Assembly (NCBI GenBank): GCA_000802045.1
Contig: JUEF01000082.1
Coordinates: forward strand, 1-61,943
DNA from: Peptococcaceae bacterium BICA1-8
GTDB taxonomy: Bacteria; Bacillota; Peptococcia; Peptococcales; BICA1-8
Direction: 5' to 3'
DNA length: 61,943 nucleotides
In this document: in pieces, positions 18,952-27,308 of the stretch
How the letters are laid out: every line of letters starts with the position of its first letter
Numbering within the stretch: the stretch's first letter is position 1
Position numbers and translations under genes: made by a program
The notes under the pieces: model-generated
The model's database searches: none
What the model was told of the DNA's origin: nothing
What the model saw: the letters and a program-made list of their open reading frames with translations, nothing else

Positions 18952-18975
18952 CTTGATCACCTTTCCTTTTGTTAT

Positions 18976-19746
18976 TTATTGGATAAATCCCAGGTTTCTT
19001 GAAATCTTTTGCGCCCCTTTTACAACTAGCGTCATATAATGTTCATTATTTTCATCACCAAAACGAGCATCTGGACCAGAAATACTTACTGCAGCTATAA
19101 CTACTCCAGCATGATTTCTTATGGGAGCAGCTACAGAAGTAACTCCTACCTCTCTTTCTCCATTAGAGTAGGCATAACCTAATTTCTTAATGTCTGCTAA
19201 TTGATTATTTATTTCCTTTTTGTCAGTAATGGTATTTTTCGTCCAGACTTTTAAACCTGTTTCTTTTAAAACTTTTTCAATTTCTTTATCCTCTTGATAA
19301 GCTAACAAAAGCTTTCCAGATGCCCCACAGTAAAGGGGTAAAAAATCACCTATATTAGAAATCCTCCTCAAATTATGAAACCCTTCCACCTGTTGAATAC
19401 AGACCCGTTCTATACCCCTCTTAGCATAAAGATTTATTGTCTCCCCAGTTTCATCCCTCAGTATAACCATTTCCGGCAAAGCAGTCTCAATTAGGTCATA
19501 GTTTATTAAGGCCATTTTTGATAATTTAATAAATCTTAGCCCTAATTGATATTTACCTGCTTTCTGGTTATGCTCAATAAAACCCCTATTTTCCAATGTG
19601 GAAAGCAGGCGATAGACAGTACTTTTGGGCATATTAATCATTGTACAAATATCCAACAGGGAAAGCTGCGCTTTATCCTCACTGAAAGCTAAAATTATAT
19701 CTAAGGCTTTTTCCACTGAACGAACCGTATCTGTTTTTTTGTCCAT
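18976..19746 (-). CDS. IclR-family transcriptional regulator
   Basis: 256 aa. N-terminal winged helix (SVEKALDIILAFSEDKAQLSLLDICTMINMPKSTVYRLLSTLENRGFI) followed by an IclR effector-binding GAF-like domain (LPLYCGASGKLLLAY, SVAAPIRNHAGVVIAAVSISGP). It heads the operon iclR-nifV-acn-idh, 24 nt before nifV. Two 16-bp near-repeats just upstream (19763-19799) look like its own operators, so it probably responds to a keto acid or citrate-type ligand and autoregulates. Confidence 0.92.
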   Translation of the reverse strand: MDKKTDTVRSVEKALDIILAFSEDKAQLSLLDICTMINMPKSTVYRLLSTLENRGFIEHNQKAGKYQLGLRFIKLSKMALINYDLIETALPEMVILRDETGETINLYAKRGIERVCIQQVEGFHNLRRISNIGDFLPLYCGASGKLLLAYQEDKEIEKVLKETGLKVWTKNTITDKKEINNQLADIKKLGYAYSNGEREVGVTSVAAPIRNHAGVVIAAVSISGPDARFGDENNEHYMTLVVKGAQKISRNLGFIQ

Positions 19747-19762
19747 ATAGCCACCCCTTTGA

Positions 19763-19799
19763 TTCCCGCATTATGGGACATGGTTCCCACATCATGAGA
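19763..19799. promoter_or_regulatory. Tandem operator-like sites for the IclR regulator
   Basis: Two copies of TTCCCRCATYATGRGA start at 19763 and 19784, exactly 21 bp (two helical turns) apart. They lie 17 and 38 bp upstream of the iclR start. Each has a CATNATG core. Position and spacing suggest cooperative binding of the adjacent IclR protein; this is inference. Confidence 0.6.
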
Positions 19800-19860
19800 T
19801 TATGTTAATATTCAACATAGAAGGAAAAAAACCTTCTACTAAAAAAAAGTATTCTGTATT

Positions 19861-19931
19861 CTTTTAATCTTTTAATCTTTTAATCTTTTAATCTTTTAAG
19901 TGACTGGTGACTGGTGACTGGTGACTGATGA
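19861..19931. repeat. CTTTTAAT octamers followed by GTGACTG heptamers
   Basis: Five copies of CTTTTAAT (19861-19900) run straight into three to four copies of GTGACTG, then a TATAGAC word (19936-19942) and the ATCCGTGTTTATCTGTGT word (19966-19983). Several repeat families are stacked in one 305-bp gap between iclR and the second nifV paralog. Confidence 0.9.
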
Positions 19932-20008
19932 CTATCGTCTATAGACTTTTAGCTAAATATCATTTTATCCGTGTTTATCTGTGTACATCTGTAGCTTAAA
20001 TTAATAAA

Positions 20009-20042
20009 GAAAAAAGTCAACTCGCAATGGAGTTGACTTTTT
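20009..20042. terminator. Bidirectional intrinsic terminator
   Basis: Stem AAAGTCAACTC / GAGTTGACTTT with a short loop, A-run on the left and T-run on the right. It ends the minus-strand nifV paralog at 20052. Confidence 0.9.
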
Positions 20043-20051
20043 GTAGTTAAT

Positions 20052-21185
20052 TTATTTTTTGTTCGCTGATAGATATTCTTCATAAATTAAGATCAATTCT
20101 TTGTCAAAGAGAGACCTTTTCATTGAAATAGTAGCCTCTCTAACCTTTGAGAGCAGGTTATTAGCATCGTCATCACTAATTTCCGTACCGTACTCCCGAA
20201 ACTTTTGTTTCAAAGCTGCAGCACTAGAATGCTTACCAATAATAATTTGTCTTGCCGAGGCTCCTACTTCTTTTGGATCAAAAATTTCATAGGAATGGGG
20301 GTTCCTTTGAATACCATCACTGTATCTACCAGAATGGGTAAACATATTGGCACCGACAATAGCCTTCCAGGCAGGAACCTCGCGATTAGAAGCCTGGGCA
20401 ACATAGTCTGATAACTCCTTGAACCGTGTGGTATTGAGGCTGACCTTGTAATCTAGTACATATTTTAGAGCCATTGCTACTTCTTCTAATGCTGCATTTC
20501 CAGCCCTTTCACCTAAACCATTTACAGTAATATTTACATGGGTAGCTCCTGCTGCTACACCTGCTACCGCATTGGCTGTAGCCATCCCGAAATTATTATG
20601 GGTGTGCATCTCAATATCTATATCAACGGCTTCCCGTAAGGCTTTAATCCGTTCATATGTAGTAATAGGATCTAATAAACCCACAGTATCACAGTATCTA
20701 AGCCGATCAGCACCTGCATCCTTAGCAGCCGTTGCAAATCTTACTAAAAAATCAAAATCCGTACGAGAAGCATCCTCTGCGCTCACTGAAATATATAAGC
20801 CATAGCCTTTAGCATAACCAACAGCGCCTACCATATCATGAATAACTTGATTTGGGGTAGAGCTTAACTTATTAGCTATATGGATATTAGAAGTTGGAAT
20901 AGATATGGCAACTGCATCAACTCCAGCTTTAATTGAAGCTTCTATATCTTCAATATTAGGACGGTTCCAGGCCATAATACTAGCTCTATGGTTAGAATTT
21001 ACAACCTGCTTTATAGCCTCCAATTCGTCTCCACCCATAATGGGTATACCCACTTCAATTTGATCAACACCAATTTCGTCAAGCATTTTGGCTATTTGCA
21101 CCTTTTCCCTTAATGCAAATACCACACCGGCAGTTTCTTCACCATCTCTTAATGTTGAGTCTACAAAAATTATTTTCCTCTTCAC
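20052..21185 (-). CDS. Second NifV/homocitrate-synthase-family enzyme
   Basis: 377-aa paralog of the gene at 17806. Motifs: VDSTLRDGEETAGVVF, EMHTHNNFGMATAN, VNGLGERAGNAALEEV and GKHSSAAAL. It differs from its paralog in DGEE for DGEQ, NNFG for DDFG, and a changed GANMFTHSGRYSDG for GTNMFAHESGIHVDG, which removes the canonical AHESGIHVDG segment. That segment normally contributes to the active site, so a different substrate or weakened activity is possible. It has its own terminator and lies upstream of the iclR unit in the same direction. Substrate not determinable here. Confidence 0.83.
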   Translation of the reverse strand: MKRKIIFVDSTLRDGEETAGVVFALREKVQIAKMLDEIGVDQIEVGIPIMGGDELEAIKQVVNSNHRASIMAWNRPNIEDIEASIKAGVDAVAISIPTSNIHIANKLSSTPNQVIHDMVGAVGYAKGYGLYISVSAEDASRTDFDFLVRFATAAKDAGADRLRYCDTVGLLDPITTYERIKALREAVDIDIEMHTHNNFGMATANAVAGVAAGATHVNITVNGLGERAGNAALEEVAMALKYVLDYKVSLNTTRFKELSDYVAQASNREVPAWKAIVGANMFTHSGRYSDGIQRNPHSYEIFDPKEVGASARQIIIGKHSSAAALKQKFREYGTEISDDDANNLLSKVREATISMKRSLFDKELILIYEEYLSANKK

Positions 21186-21254
21186 AAATAGGTTCCCCTT
21201 TCATAAATTATGCTTAATATATCTATTATATAATAAATTAAAAAATAGTACAGA

Positions 21255-21277
21255 AAAAACCTGCGGTGCAGGTTTTT
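21255..21277. terminator. Intrinsic terminator
   Basis: AACCTGC-GGT-GCAGGTT stem flanked by A-run and T-run on both sides. It lies downstream of the 79-aa minus-strand gene and upstream of the second nifV paralog. Confidence 0.85.
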
Positions 21278-21281
21278 TAGG

Positions 21282-21448
21282 TCAAGGTTTCGTTCGTCTT
21301 CGCCTCGCTAGGTTAAGGTTAAGAATAATAGATTTCAGTACATTTCATTTCATTAGATTTTTTAAATTTAAATCTAGCGAAGCGAAATCTCAATCTCAAT
21401 CATTTCTTTACATCTTTATCTCAACCTTAACCTCAGCCTCAGCCTTAA
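21282..21448. repeat. Palindromic GGTTAAGG / CCTTAACC intergenic element
   Basis: Left end GGTCAAGGTTTCGTTCG..CTAGGTTAAGGTTAAG; right end AAATCTAGCGAAGCGAAATCTCAATCTC..CTCAACCTTAACCTCAGCCT. The ends are complementary, giving a MITE- or REPIN-like shape. Relatives occur at 13520, 21770 and 22705. No ORF inside. Confidence 0.8.
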
Positions 21449-21688
21449 CTACATTCTTTCCAACGGGACCACTATCTGCTGTTCGTGCTCACAATTCATA
21501 CAACTAAATAGATGAATGCAATTTCCATGAAGCTCTTGCAAGAGAGGTATCCCATCCTGTTCTTCATAAGGACTGTAAGGGCTATAGAAATCTTCTAGTC
21601 TCCCCTGATCCTCCATTACATTACGGCAGTTCTCACACAATTCTCCAATGCTTAGAAAACCGTTACAAACAGGACATCCAATTTCCAT
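21449..21688 (-). CDS. Small Zn-ribbon protein, function unknown
   Basis: 79 aa. An N-terminal CPVCNGFLSIGELCENC (CxxC..CxxC) and a C-terminal CMNCEHEQQIVV make one or two zinc-ribbon knuckles. The centre is acidic and tyrosine-rich (YSPYSPYEEQDG). It lies upstream of the second nifV paralog and downstream of pgeF. I do not recognise the family. The coding frame is supported by paired cysteines and flanking non-coding repeats. Confidence 0.75.
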   Translation of the reverse strand: MEIGCPVCNGFLSIGELCENCRNVMEDQGRLEDFYSPYSPYEEQDGIPLLQELHGNCIHLFSCMNCEHEQQIVVPLERM

Positions 21689-21769
21689 GCAAAATCAACT
21701 CTCCCTTAGTTGAAAATAGTATCATAAGTTTGCCATAAATAGAGAGAATATATGCCTTCATTATAAAAT

Positions 21770-21866
21770 TGTGACTGGTTACTTTGTTTGAGGTTAAGGT
21801 TTCGCTGCATTTCATTTCGCTAGGTTAAGGTTAAGTATTTTCTCAGCCTCAACCTTAGCCTTAGTT
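21770..21866. repeat. GGTTAAGG-family repeat, second copy
   Basis: Reads GTGACTGG, then GAGGTTAAGGTTTCGCTGCA..CGCTAGGTTAAGGTTAAG and a complementary CTCAGCCTCAACCTTAGCC. It lies directly against the 3' end of pgeF. A shorter version of the element at 21282. Confidence 0.8.
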
Positions 21867-21867
21867 A

Positions 21868-22704
21868 TTAATTATTGAGCATGATAATACCTGCTAATCG
21901 ACCGGTCTTACCATTTTCATACCGATAGGAGTATAATAGTTCAGGATTGCAGTAGGTACAAATTTCGGAAACCGTGATATGTTTACCTAGTATTCCTGCA
22001 TCTACTAGCTGCATGCGATTGGCTTCCCATAAATCTAATTGTGCTTTTCCATCAGATTTTAACTTGAGGACTCTTTCCCATTTGTTGAAGTTTTCTTGAA
22101 ACTGAGAAATAACTGGAGTATCTACTTCATAGTGACAAGGTCCAATAGAAGGGCAAATTGCGGCTAGAATATTTTCTGGCTGACAACTGTATGCATCTCC
22201 CATTTGTTCTACAGTTTTTCTGGAAATATTTAGGACTGTACCTTTCCAGCCAGCATGGGCGATAGCAATTACTTTTAAAACAGGGTCCAAAAACATGATT
22301 GGTACACAATCAGCATAAAAGGCTATTAGGGCCACACCTGGTTCATTAGTAATTAATGCATCCGTTTCCTTGACAACCGTTTTCTGTTCTATTGCTCCTC
22401 TACCACGATCGCTCGTGCCTGCTTTAAATATTTTATCTCCATGAACCTGATTGGCAGCAACTATGTTTTCTAAAGGAATGCTTAGGCTTTGGGCAAATAA
22501 TCTTCTGTTTTCTTTAACCGTTTCCCAGTCATCGCCAGTATGAAAGCCCAGATTAAGTGTTTGAAAAGGTTCCTCACTGATTCCCCCTATCCTGGTACTA
22601 AATCCGTGTTTTACCAAGCCGGTCTCAGTAAAAACAGGAATAGAATACAACTGGACACCGTTTTTTTCTTTTAAGATAAAATTATTGATTATCCACACCC
22701 CCAA
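21868..22704 (-). CDS. pgeF: Peptidoglycan editing factor PgeF (YfiH/YlmD family)
   Basis: Multicopper-oxidase-like fold protein of the YfiH/YlmD family (about 275 aa), acting as purine nucleoside phosphorylase / peptidoglycan editing factor. Zn ligands and motifs: NQVHGDKIF, DALITNEPGVALIAFYADCVPIMFLDP, IAHAGWKGTVLNI, and ICTYC..RYENGKTGRLAGII near the end. The start is uncertain: no ATG, with a TTG at 22704 and a GTG at 22698, neither with a clean ribosome site. In Bacillus ylmD lies directly beside ylmE (yggS) and ylmC; here both neighbours have been moved away. Confidence 0.9.
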   Translation of the reverse strand: MGVWIINNFILKEKNGVQLYSIPVFTETGLVKHGFSTRIGGISEEPFQTLNLGFHTGDDWETVKENRRLFAQSLSIPLENIVAANQVHGDKIFKAGTSDRGRGAIEQKTVVKETDALITNEPGVALIAFYADCVPIMFLDPVLKVIAIAHAGWKGTVLNISRKTVEQMGDAYSCQPENILAAICPSIGPCHYEVDTPVISQFQENFNKWERVLKLKSDGKAQLDLWEANRMQLVDAGILGKHITVSEICTYCNPELLYSYRYENGKTGRLAGIIMLNN

Positions 22705-22920
22705 GATTTAAGGTTGAGGTTTCGCTCCATTTCATTCCGCAAGGTTAAGGTTAAAAAAGCAGATTTCACTTTGTTAGATTAAAGATTTCACTACATTTTA
22801 TTTCGTTAGATTTTTACAATTTTATCTAGCGAAGCGAAGTCTTACTCTTAACCTTAATCTCAGCCTTAGCCTTAGCCTTATATTTTCCCGTATCCGTGTG
22901 CCCCAGAGGGGCCCGTGGTT
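22705..22920. repeat. Composite repeat block upstream of pgeF
   Basis: Third large copy of the GGTTAAGG family (GGTTGAGGTTTCGCTCCA..GGTTAAGGTT, then TCTAGCGAAGCGAAGTC..CTCAGCCTTAGCC) to about 22885. It is followed by CCGTGTGCCCCAGAGGGGCC (22895-22914), the reverse complement of the element at 246-281. This marks the junction between pgeF and the methyltransferase operon. Confidence 0.8.
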
Positions 22921-22978
22921 AAATATTATGTTTTCCACTATTCCACTATTCCACTCTCTCACTTTTCCACTGGTCTTA

Positions 22979-23149
22979 TCATATCCACTTTATATACTTC
23001 CCTTCAAACATCAAGGTATGATCTTGCCCTATATCCTCAGGACCCATGCCCTTATCTACTAAATCCTTGGCAAAATGCTCTAAATTATCAATTCCTACTT
23101 CCTTATTTTTAGCTCGGACATAATCAAGATAGGTGTTTTTTGCCGTCCT
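22979..23149 (-). pseudogene. Gene remnant (C-terminal fragment, unknown family)
   Basis: A 56-codon open stretch on the minus strand with protein-like composition (DYVRAKNKEVGIDNLEHF, DLVDKGMGPEDIGQDHTL) ends in TGA at 22979. It lacks a start or ribosome site and is closed upstream by a TGA. I read it as the C-terminal end of a decayed gene; family not recognised. The rest of 22921-23283 holds the methyltransferase operon terminator and AT-rich sequence. Confidence 0.45.
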
Positions 23150-23192
23150 TCACAATTATAGACTATATATATTTTAAAAAGTTACAATAAAC

Positions 23193-23225
23193 AAAAAAAG
23201 AGAACAAGCTAATAGCCTACCCTCT
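23193..23225 (-). terminator. Terminator of the methyltransferase operon
   Basis: Minus-strand hairpin AGAGGGTAGGCT-ATT-AGCTTGTTCTCT, a 12-bp stem with G-T pairs, followed by TTTTTT, 58 bp after the first corrinoid protein stop. Confidence 0.8.
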
Positions 23226-23283
23226 CCTTCTTTCTATGCAATTTTTATATTTAGCACTTTATGATTTCCACATACAACTATAG

Positions 23284-23910
23284 TTATTCTTTAATTATTT
23301 GACGACAAATTTCTATGGCATTTGTAACATCTGTTGCATAATAATCAGCACCTGTGTATTCTTTCACAGTTTGGTTTACCGGATAACCGCCAATAACCAC
23401 TTTTACCTGTTGTCTTAAGCCAGCTTCTTCCAGAAGATCAACTACCTTTTTTATTGATCCTACGCAAAAAGATAGTAAAACACTTATTCCCAATATCGGA
23501 GCACCGGTTTCACTTACTGCCTGTACAAATTTCTCCGGTGAAACATCAACACCTAAGTCATGAACCTGAAACCCAGAAGAACGCAATAAATAAATCATTA
23601 TGTTCTTACCTAGGTCATGAATATCACCTTCAATAGTACCAAAGACAATAGAAATATCATTTATTGGCACATCAACTGAAAGATAGGGCTCAACAATTCT
23701 CATAATGCCCTTAAGAATTTCTTCTGCCATAATCAGGTCAGCCAAAAAATAAAGTCCTTCACTATATCTTTTCCCTACAATTTCCACACCATTTTTACAA
23801 ATCTCCACTATTTCTAAAGGTGTTTGCCCTTCCTTTATTTGTTTTTCGACAAGGGAAAGGGCTTCTTCTTCGTCCAGGTTTACCAAAGCTTTGAGAAGTT
23901 CATCTTTCAA
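23284..23910 (-). CDS. Corrinoid protein 1 (methyltransferase-associated)
   Basis: 208-aa corrinoid carrier of the MtbC/MtmC/MttC type. A helical B12-binding cap (residues 1-85) is followed by a Rossmann cobalamin domain. The Co-coordinating histidine is H98 in GDIHDLGKN, and the later GISVLLS and IGGYPVN glycines match the DxHxxG...SxL...GG signature. It carries the methyl group between a substrate-specific methyltransferase and the THF methyltransferase. Last gene of the operon, 21 nt after the GntR gene. A second carrier lies at 28611; the two are clearly paralogous but diverged. Confidence 0.94.
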   Translation of the reverse strand: MKDELLKALVNLDEEEALSLVEKQIKEGQTPLEIVEICKNGVEIVGKRYSEGLYFLADLIMAEEILKGIMRIVEPYLSVDVPINDISIVFGTIEGDIHDLGKNIMIYLLRSSGFQVHDLGVDVSPEKFVQAVSETGAPILGISVLLSFCVGSIKKVVDLLEEAGLRQQVKVVIGGYPVNQTVKEYTGADYYATDVTNAIEICRQIIKE

Positions 23911-23931
23911 TTACAAAACCTCCAGTTTCCC

Positions 23932-24687
23932 CTACTCTTCTTTATACCAACCATCATTGCTGGTCAACTTATACCGATCCCCACGGTAAACTGACTTACT
24001 CCATCCCACAGGCTTTAACTGTCCGTCATAGATTGTCTGTTCTACTACTAAAAGTGGTGTATTTAAACCTATACTAAGAATGGAGGCATCTTCTTTTGCG
24101 GATACAGCTGCTTGCAATACTTTCTTCGAACTCATGGGTAAATAATCGCTGTTAGCAGTTATTAAATATGGCAAATTCGGGTCCTGTAGCTCAAATTCAA
24201 GAATTGGTTTACTTTTGGTATAAATAGTATATTTCACTTCATAAGCTAATTTTTCATCTTCTGCAGATATTACTGAACGGAAATATAGAAGCCTAAAATT
24301 ATGATCATCTATTTTAAATATTTTTCTAAGTCTTTCGTCAGCCTTTATTATTTTTGCTTCAATTAGAGTTGTTTTGTACTCAAATCCCCTTTGCCTTATC
24401 TCTTGGTCAAAGTTATTTAGTTCAAAAACTACATTATCAAGCTTAGGATTGCTAACAAAGGTTCCTTTACCCTGTTGAGCATGAACCATCCCCTTAGCTA
24501 CCAATTCAGCGATAGCTTTACGCACCGTCATGCGGCTTACCCCAAAATCAGCAACAATTTTCATCTCAGTGGGCATTGACTCACCTGGTTTAAGCTCCCC
24601 TCTTTGTATTTTTCCTTCAAAAAGTTTAGCTAACTGGTAATATATAGGAATCACTGAGTTTTTATCTATTGAATTTTCTTCATACAT
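23932..24687 (-). CDS. GntR-family regulator, HutC subfamily (UTRA domain)
   Basis: 251 aa. N-terminal GntR winged helix (IPIYYQLAKLFEGKIQRGELKPGESMPTE..FGVSRMTVRKAIAELVAKGMV, then QQGKGTFV) and C-terminal UTRA ligand-binding domain (RLLYFRSVISAEDEKLAYEV.., LLVVEQTIYDG). It is encoded within the methyltransferase operon. The HutC-type palindrome TTGTATATACAA upstream of the first operon gene fits its subfamily consensus GTNTANAC, so it is probably the substrate-sensing repressor. The inducer is unknown. Confidence 0.93.
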   Translation of the reverse strand: MYEENSIDKNSVIPIYYQLAKLFEGKIQRGELKPGESMPTEMKIVADFGVSRMTVRKAIAELVAKGMVHAQQGKGTFVSNPKLDNVVFELNNFDQEIRQRGFEYKTTLIEAKIIKADERLRKIFKIDDHNFRLLYFRSVISAEDEKLAYEVKYTIYTKSKPILEFELQDPNLPYLITANSDYLPMSSKKVLQAAVSAKEDASILSIGLNTPLLVVEQTIYDGQLKPVGWSKSVYRGDRYKLTSNDGWYKEE

Positions 24688-24736
24688 AGTTCAAACACCA
24701 TCTCGTTAGTTTATTTTAGATTAAAAGACAGTCTTT

Positions 24737-26533
24737 CTAGAAATTAATTCCAAGTGACAGCGATTTAATAAATTCTTCCTGAAAGCCTTTTTGGTTGGAA
24801 AGTTCAATATGCTCCGCTTTCTTGGCTAACTTCACTGCCCGAATTTTCTCCTTAGTAGATAAGAGCACCATTTTAGCCCCTTCACTTGCAGCATTACCAA
24901 TGGTGATAATGTCTTCTATGGGTATTGGAGGTAATAACCCCATTCTTAAGGCACTTTCTTTTTTAATAAAGTTCCCAAAAGCACCGGCCAGCATGACCTT
25001 ATTGAGTTGAGTAAATTTAACACCCATCTCCTTTAAGAGTATCTTCGTACCGGCAGCAATTGCACCTTTGGCTAACTGTAGTTCCCTAATATCTTTTTGA
25101 GTGAGGACTATATCCTCGCCGATAACTGTATCTTTTGCCCAAACCAGGACAAACTCTGATTGACCATTACTGCTCCGCACACGACTAGCAATAAGGGGTG
25201 GAAGCTTTTCCAGCTGGTCAGCCCTGTGCTGAAAACGTCCTGACGCATCAATAACACCCACTCGGACCATTTCAGCTACAGCATCAATTAAACCTGATCC
25301 GCAGATTCCCTGAGCCTGATCACCGGCAATGATCTCTAATTCTACATCATCTGAAATCCTTACTTCCTCAATTGCTCCGCCTGAGGCTCGCATTCCAAAT
25401 TTAATTTCTGCTCCTTCAAAGGCCGGTCCAGCTGCCGTTGAACAAGTTAATATCTTTCCTTTACCAGCAAGAATTATTTCCCCATTTGTTCCAATATCTA
25501 TTATTAGATTAATACCTTTGAGGCTATCAACTTCTGCAGAGATCATTACCCCCACGGTATCAGAACCAACATAGCCGGCAACATTAGGTAAAACAATAAC
25601 TATCCCAGTACTAAGCATTGCCAGTCCTAATTCCCAGGCTTCTACTTCAACTTCCTGTTGAAAAACGGGAGTAAATGGAGCAGGTGCCAGGTAGGTAGGA
25701 TCAATTCCTAAGAATAAATGGGACATAGTTGTATTGCCTACGACTACTGCTTGATATATTTCTTCTAAACCTACAACATATGCTTCACTTAATTCAGTAA
25801 TTAGTGTATTTAAGCCATCGATAACCCTTTTTTGAAGTTCTTCTAGTTGGCTGTGGCCTTGGCTTGCATGGGTAATCCTGGAAATAACATCTGCACCAAA
25901 TATATTTTGGGGATTTGTCATTCCTTGACTGGCAATTACTTGCCCATTTATTAGATTAATTAAATGAGCTACAATGGTTGTTGTCCCGATATCAATTGCT
26001 AAACCAAAACAGCGGTTACTAGTATCTCCCGGCTCTACTGCTATAGGCACCTTAGAATCCATAGCTACCGTTACTTTATGGTTGTTGTCCCGTAAAATCC
26101 TTGGTAAAGAAACGGCTAGTGAACGCTTAAAGGTAATTTTTGAATCAGGTAAGAGGGCTTCAAGCCTTTCCCAGTCAGGCACGGGGTTTTCTAAGCTTGG
26201 CTTTGGGATATGAAGAACGTATTTCTTGATACTAGGCTCTAACTCTATTTTCTTCATTTGGTCTAAGCTGGTTTTGCGTTGGGAAACCTCCTTTTTTTCT
26301 TCCAGAAAAACAACGGTTTCTTCTTTTAAATTATATTGGCATGCTAAAACCCATTCAATAGTAGATTCCTCGACGTTAGAAGACCTCTTTGCTACTTTAC
26401 ACTTACCACAAGTTCCCCTACCACCGCAAGTACTTTCTATCTGTATCCCTGCAATTCTCGCTGCTTCTAGTATACTTTTACCTGCAGGAACTTCCACAGT
26501 TTTATTTACAGGCAAAAATTGCACCTTGATCAA
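24737..26533 (-). CDS. RACo-type corrinoid activation protein (2Fe-2S, ASKHA ATPase)
   Basis: 598 aa. It reduces and reactivates oxidised Co(II) corrinoid proteins using ATP. An N-terminal plant-type [2Fe-2S] ferredoxin domain has cysteines at 36, 42, 45 and 65 (STCGGRGTCGKC..LACQ). A linker and middle domain follow, then the ASKHA ATPase core (LAIDIGTTTIVAHL; IIDIGTNGEIILAGKGK; GSGLIDAVAEM; MLAGAFGNFI). Length and domain order match RACo/RamQ-like activators (DUF4445). Its placement with two corrinoid proteins indicates their redox maintenance. Confidence 0.94.
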   Translation of the reverse strand: MIKVQFLPVNKTVEVPAGKSILEAARIAGIQIESTCGGRGTCGKCKVAKRSSNVEESTIEWVLACQYNLKEETVVFLEEKKEVSQRKTSLDQMKKIELEPSIKKYVLHIPKPSLENPVPDWERLEALLPDSKITFKRSLAVSLPRILRDNNHKVTVAMDSKVPIAVEPGDTSNRCFGLAIDIGTTTIVAHLINLINGQVIASQGMTNPQNIFGADVISRITHASQGHSQLEELQKRVIDGLNTLITELSEAYVVGLEEIYQAVVVGNTTMSHLFLGIDPTYLAPAPFTPVFQQEVEVEAWELGLAMLSTGIVIVLPNVAGYVGSDTVGVMISAEVDSLKGINLIIDIGTNGEIILAGKGKILTCSTAAGPAFEGAEIKFGMRASGGAIEEVRISDDVELEIIAGDQAQGICGSGLIDAVAEMVRVGVIDASGRFQHRADQLEKLPPLIASRVRSSNGQSEFVLVWAKDTVIGEDIVLTQKDIRELQLAKGAIAAGTKILLKEMGVKFTQLNKVMLAGAFGNFIKKESALRMGLLPPIPIEDIITIGNAASEGAKMVLLSTKEKIRAVKLAKKAEHIELSNQKGFQEEFIKSLSLGINF

Positions 26534-26590
26534 TTGTCTGCCTCCTTTCTATTGTTTAATAACAACCAAACCATTTTATCTAACCAACCT

Positions 26591-27277
26591 TTAAAATTGA
26601 TTAGGACATTTTAACTCAAAATTATTTAGTTTTACAGCTACTCCCGCAGGTACTTTAAGAAAACCTTCGTCCCAATCTCCATTTAAAGCTTTTGCAATCA
26701 GGTTTAGAGTTCCCGGAACAATTTTTTGTTCAAGGTTTAGACTTTGTGCCAAATCAGCGGTAATATCCATTGTTTTATTGATATCATAGGTTCCTGTATT
26801 AATAAAGTTAAGGGCAGAATAATTATTAAGCATGACGTTAAAAATTCTTTTTGCCTTAGCCGGTCCATATTTTTTTATACATTGGTCATACTCATAATAA
26901 ATATTATTTTCGTAACGTAGCCAACCGTCAGTCAGATAATAAGCGTGGGTCTTAGAGCTTAAATCAAGCCTAGCCTGATCCCCTCCAATTAGAAGGGAAA
27001 TGCAATCTTCCACCTTTGGCACTACCAACTGAGCCTTCGGCGAACACAAACCGTCTATACAGTTACCACAGTAACCAAAAAGCAAGACAATATTTTCTAC
27101 CTTGGACACTGTTTCAGTAATTTTGTCAATTTCTTCTTGAATTCTATCCTTTAGCTTCAAAGGGTAGTTGTGGAGACCGGATTCGATCCAAAAGATTGAA
27201 CTACATGTTGGCAATACCCCAACAACAGCATTAATTTCATCCTCAATTGTGCGACAACCAATAAATACTGTTTGCAA
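26591..27277 (-). CDS. DUF1638 family protein
   Basis: 228-aa DUF1638 member. Features: IGCRTIEDEINAV at the N-terminus, and LLFGYCGNCIDGLCSPKAQL, a cysteine-rich loop in the position of the family's GYCGNG motif. Family members recur in corrinoid methyltransferase operons and are thought to be accessory; no biochemical role is established. It starts with TTG after GAGAGGTGG. Between the MFS and RACo genes in the operon, with short gaps. Confidence 0.85.
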   Translation of the reverse strand: MQTVFIGCRTIEDEINAVVGVLPTCSSIFWIESGLHNYPLKLKDRIQEEIDKITETVSKVENIVLLFGYCGNCIDGLCSPKAQLVVPKVEDCISLLIGGDQARLDLSSKTHAYYLTDGWLRYENNIYYEYDQCIKKYGPAKAKRIFNVMLNNYSALNFINTGTYDINKTMDITADLAQSLNLEQKIVPGTLNLIAKALNGDWDEGFLKVPAGVAVKLNNFELKCPNQF

Positions 27278-27308
27278 AAAACCACCTCTCTCATGAGTCT
27301 GTCTTAAT

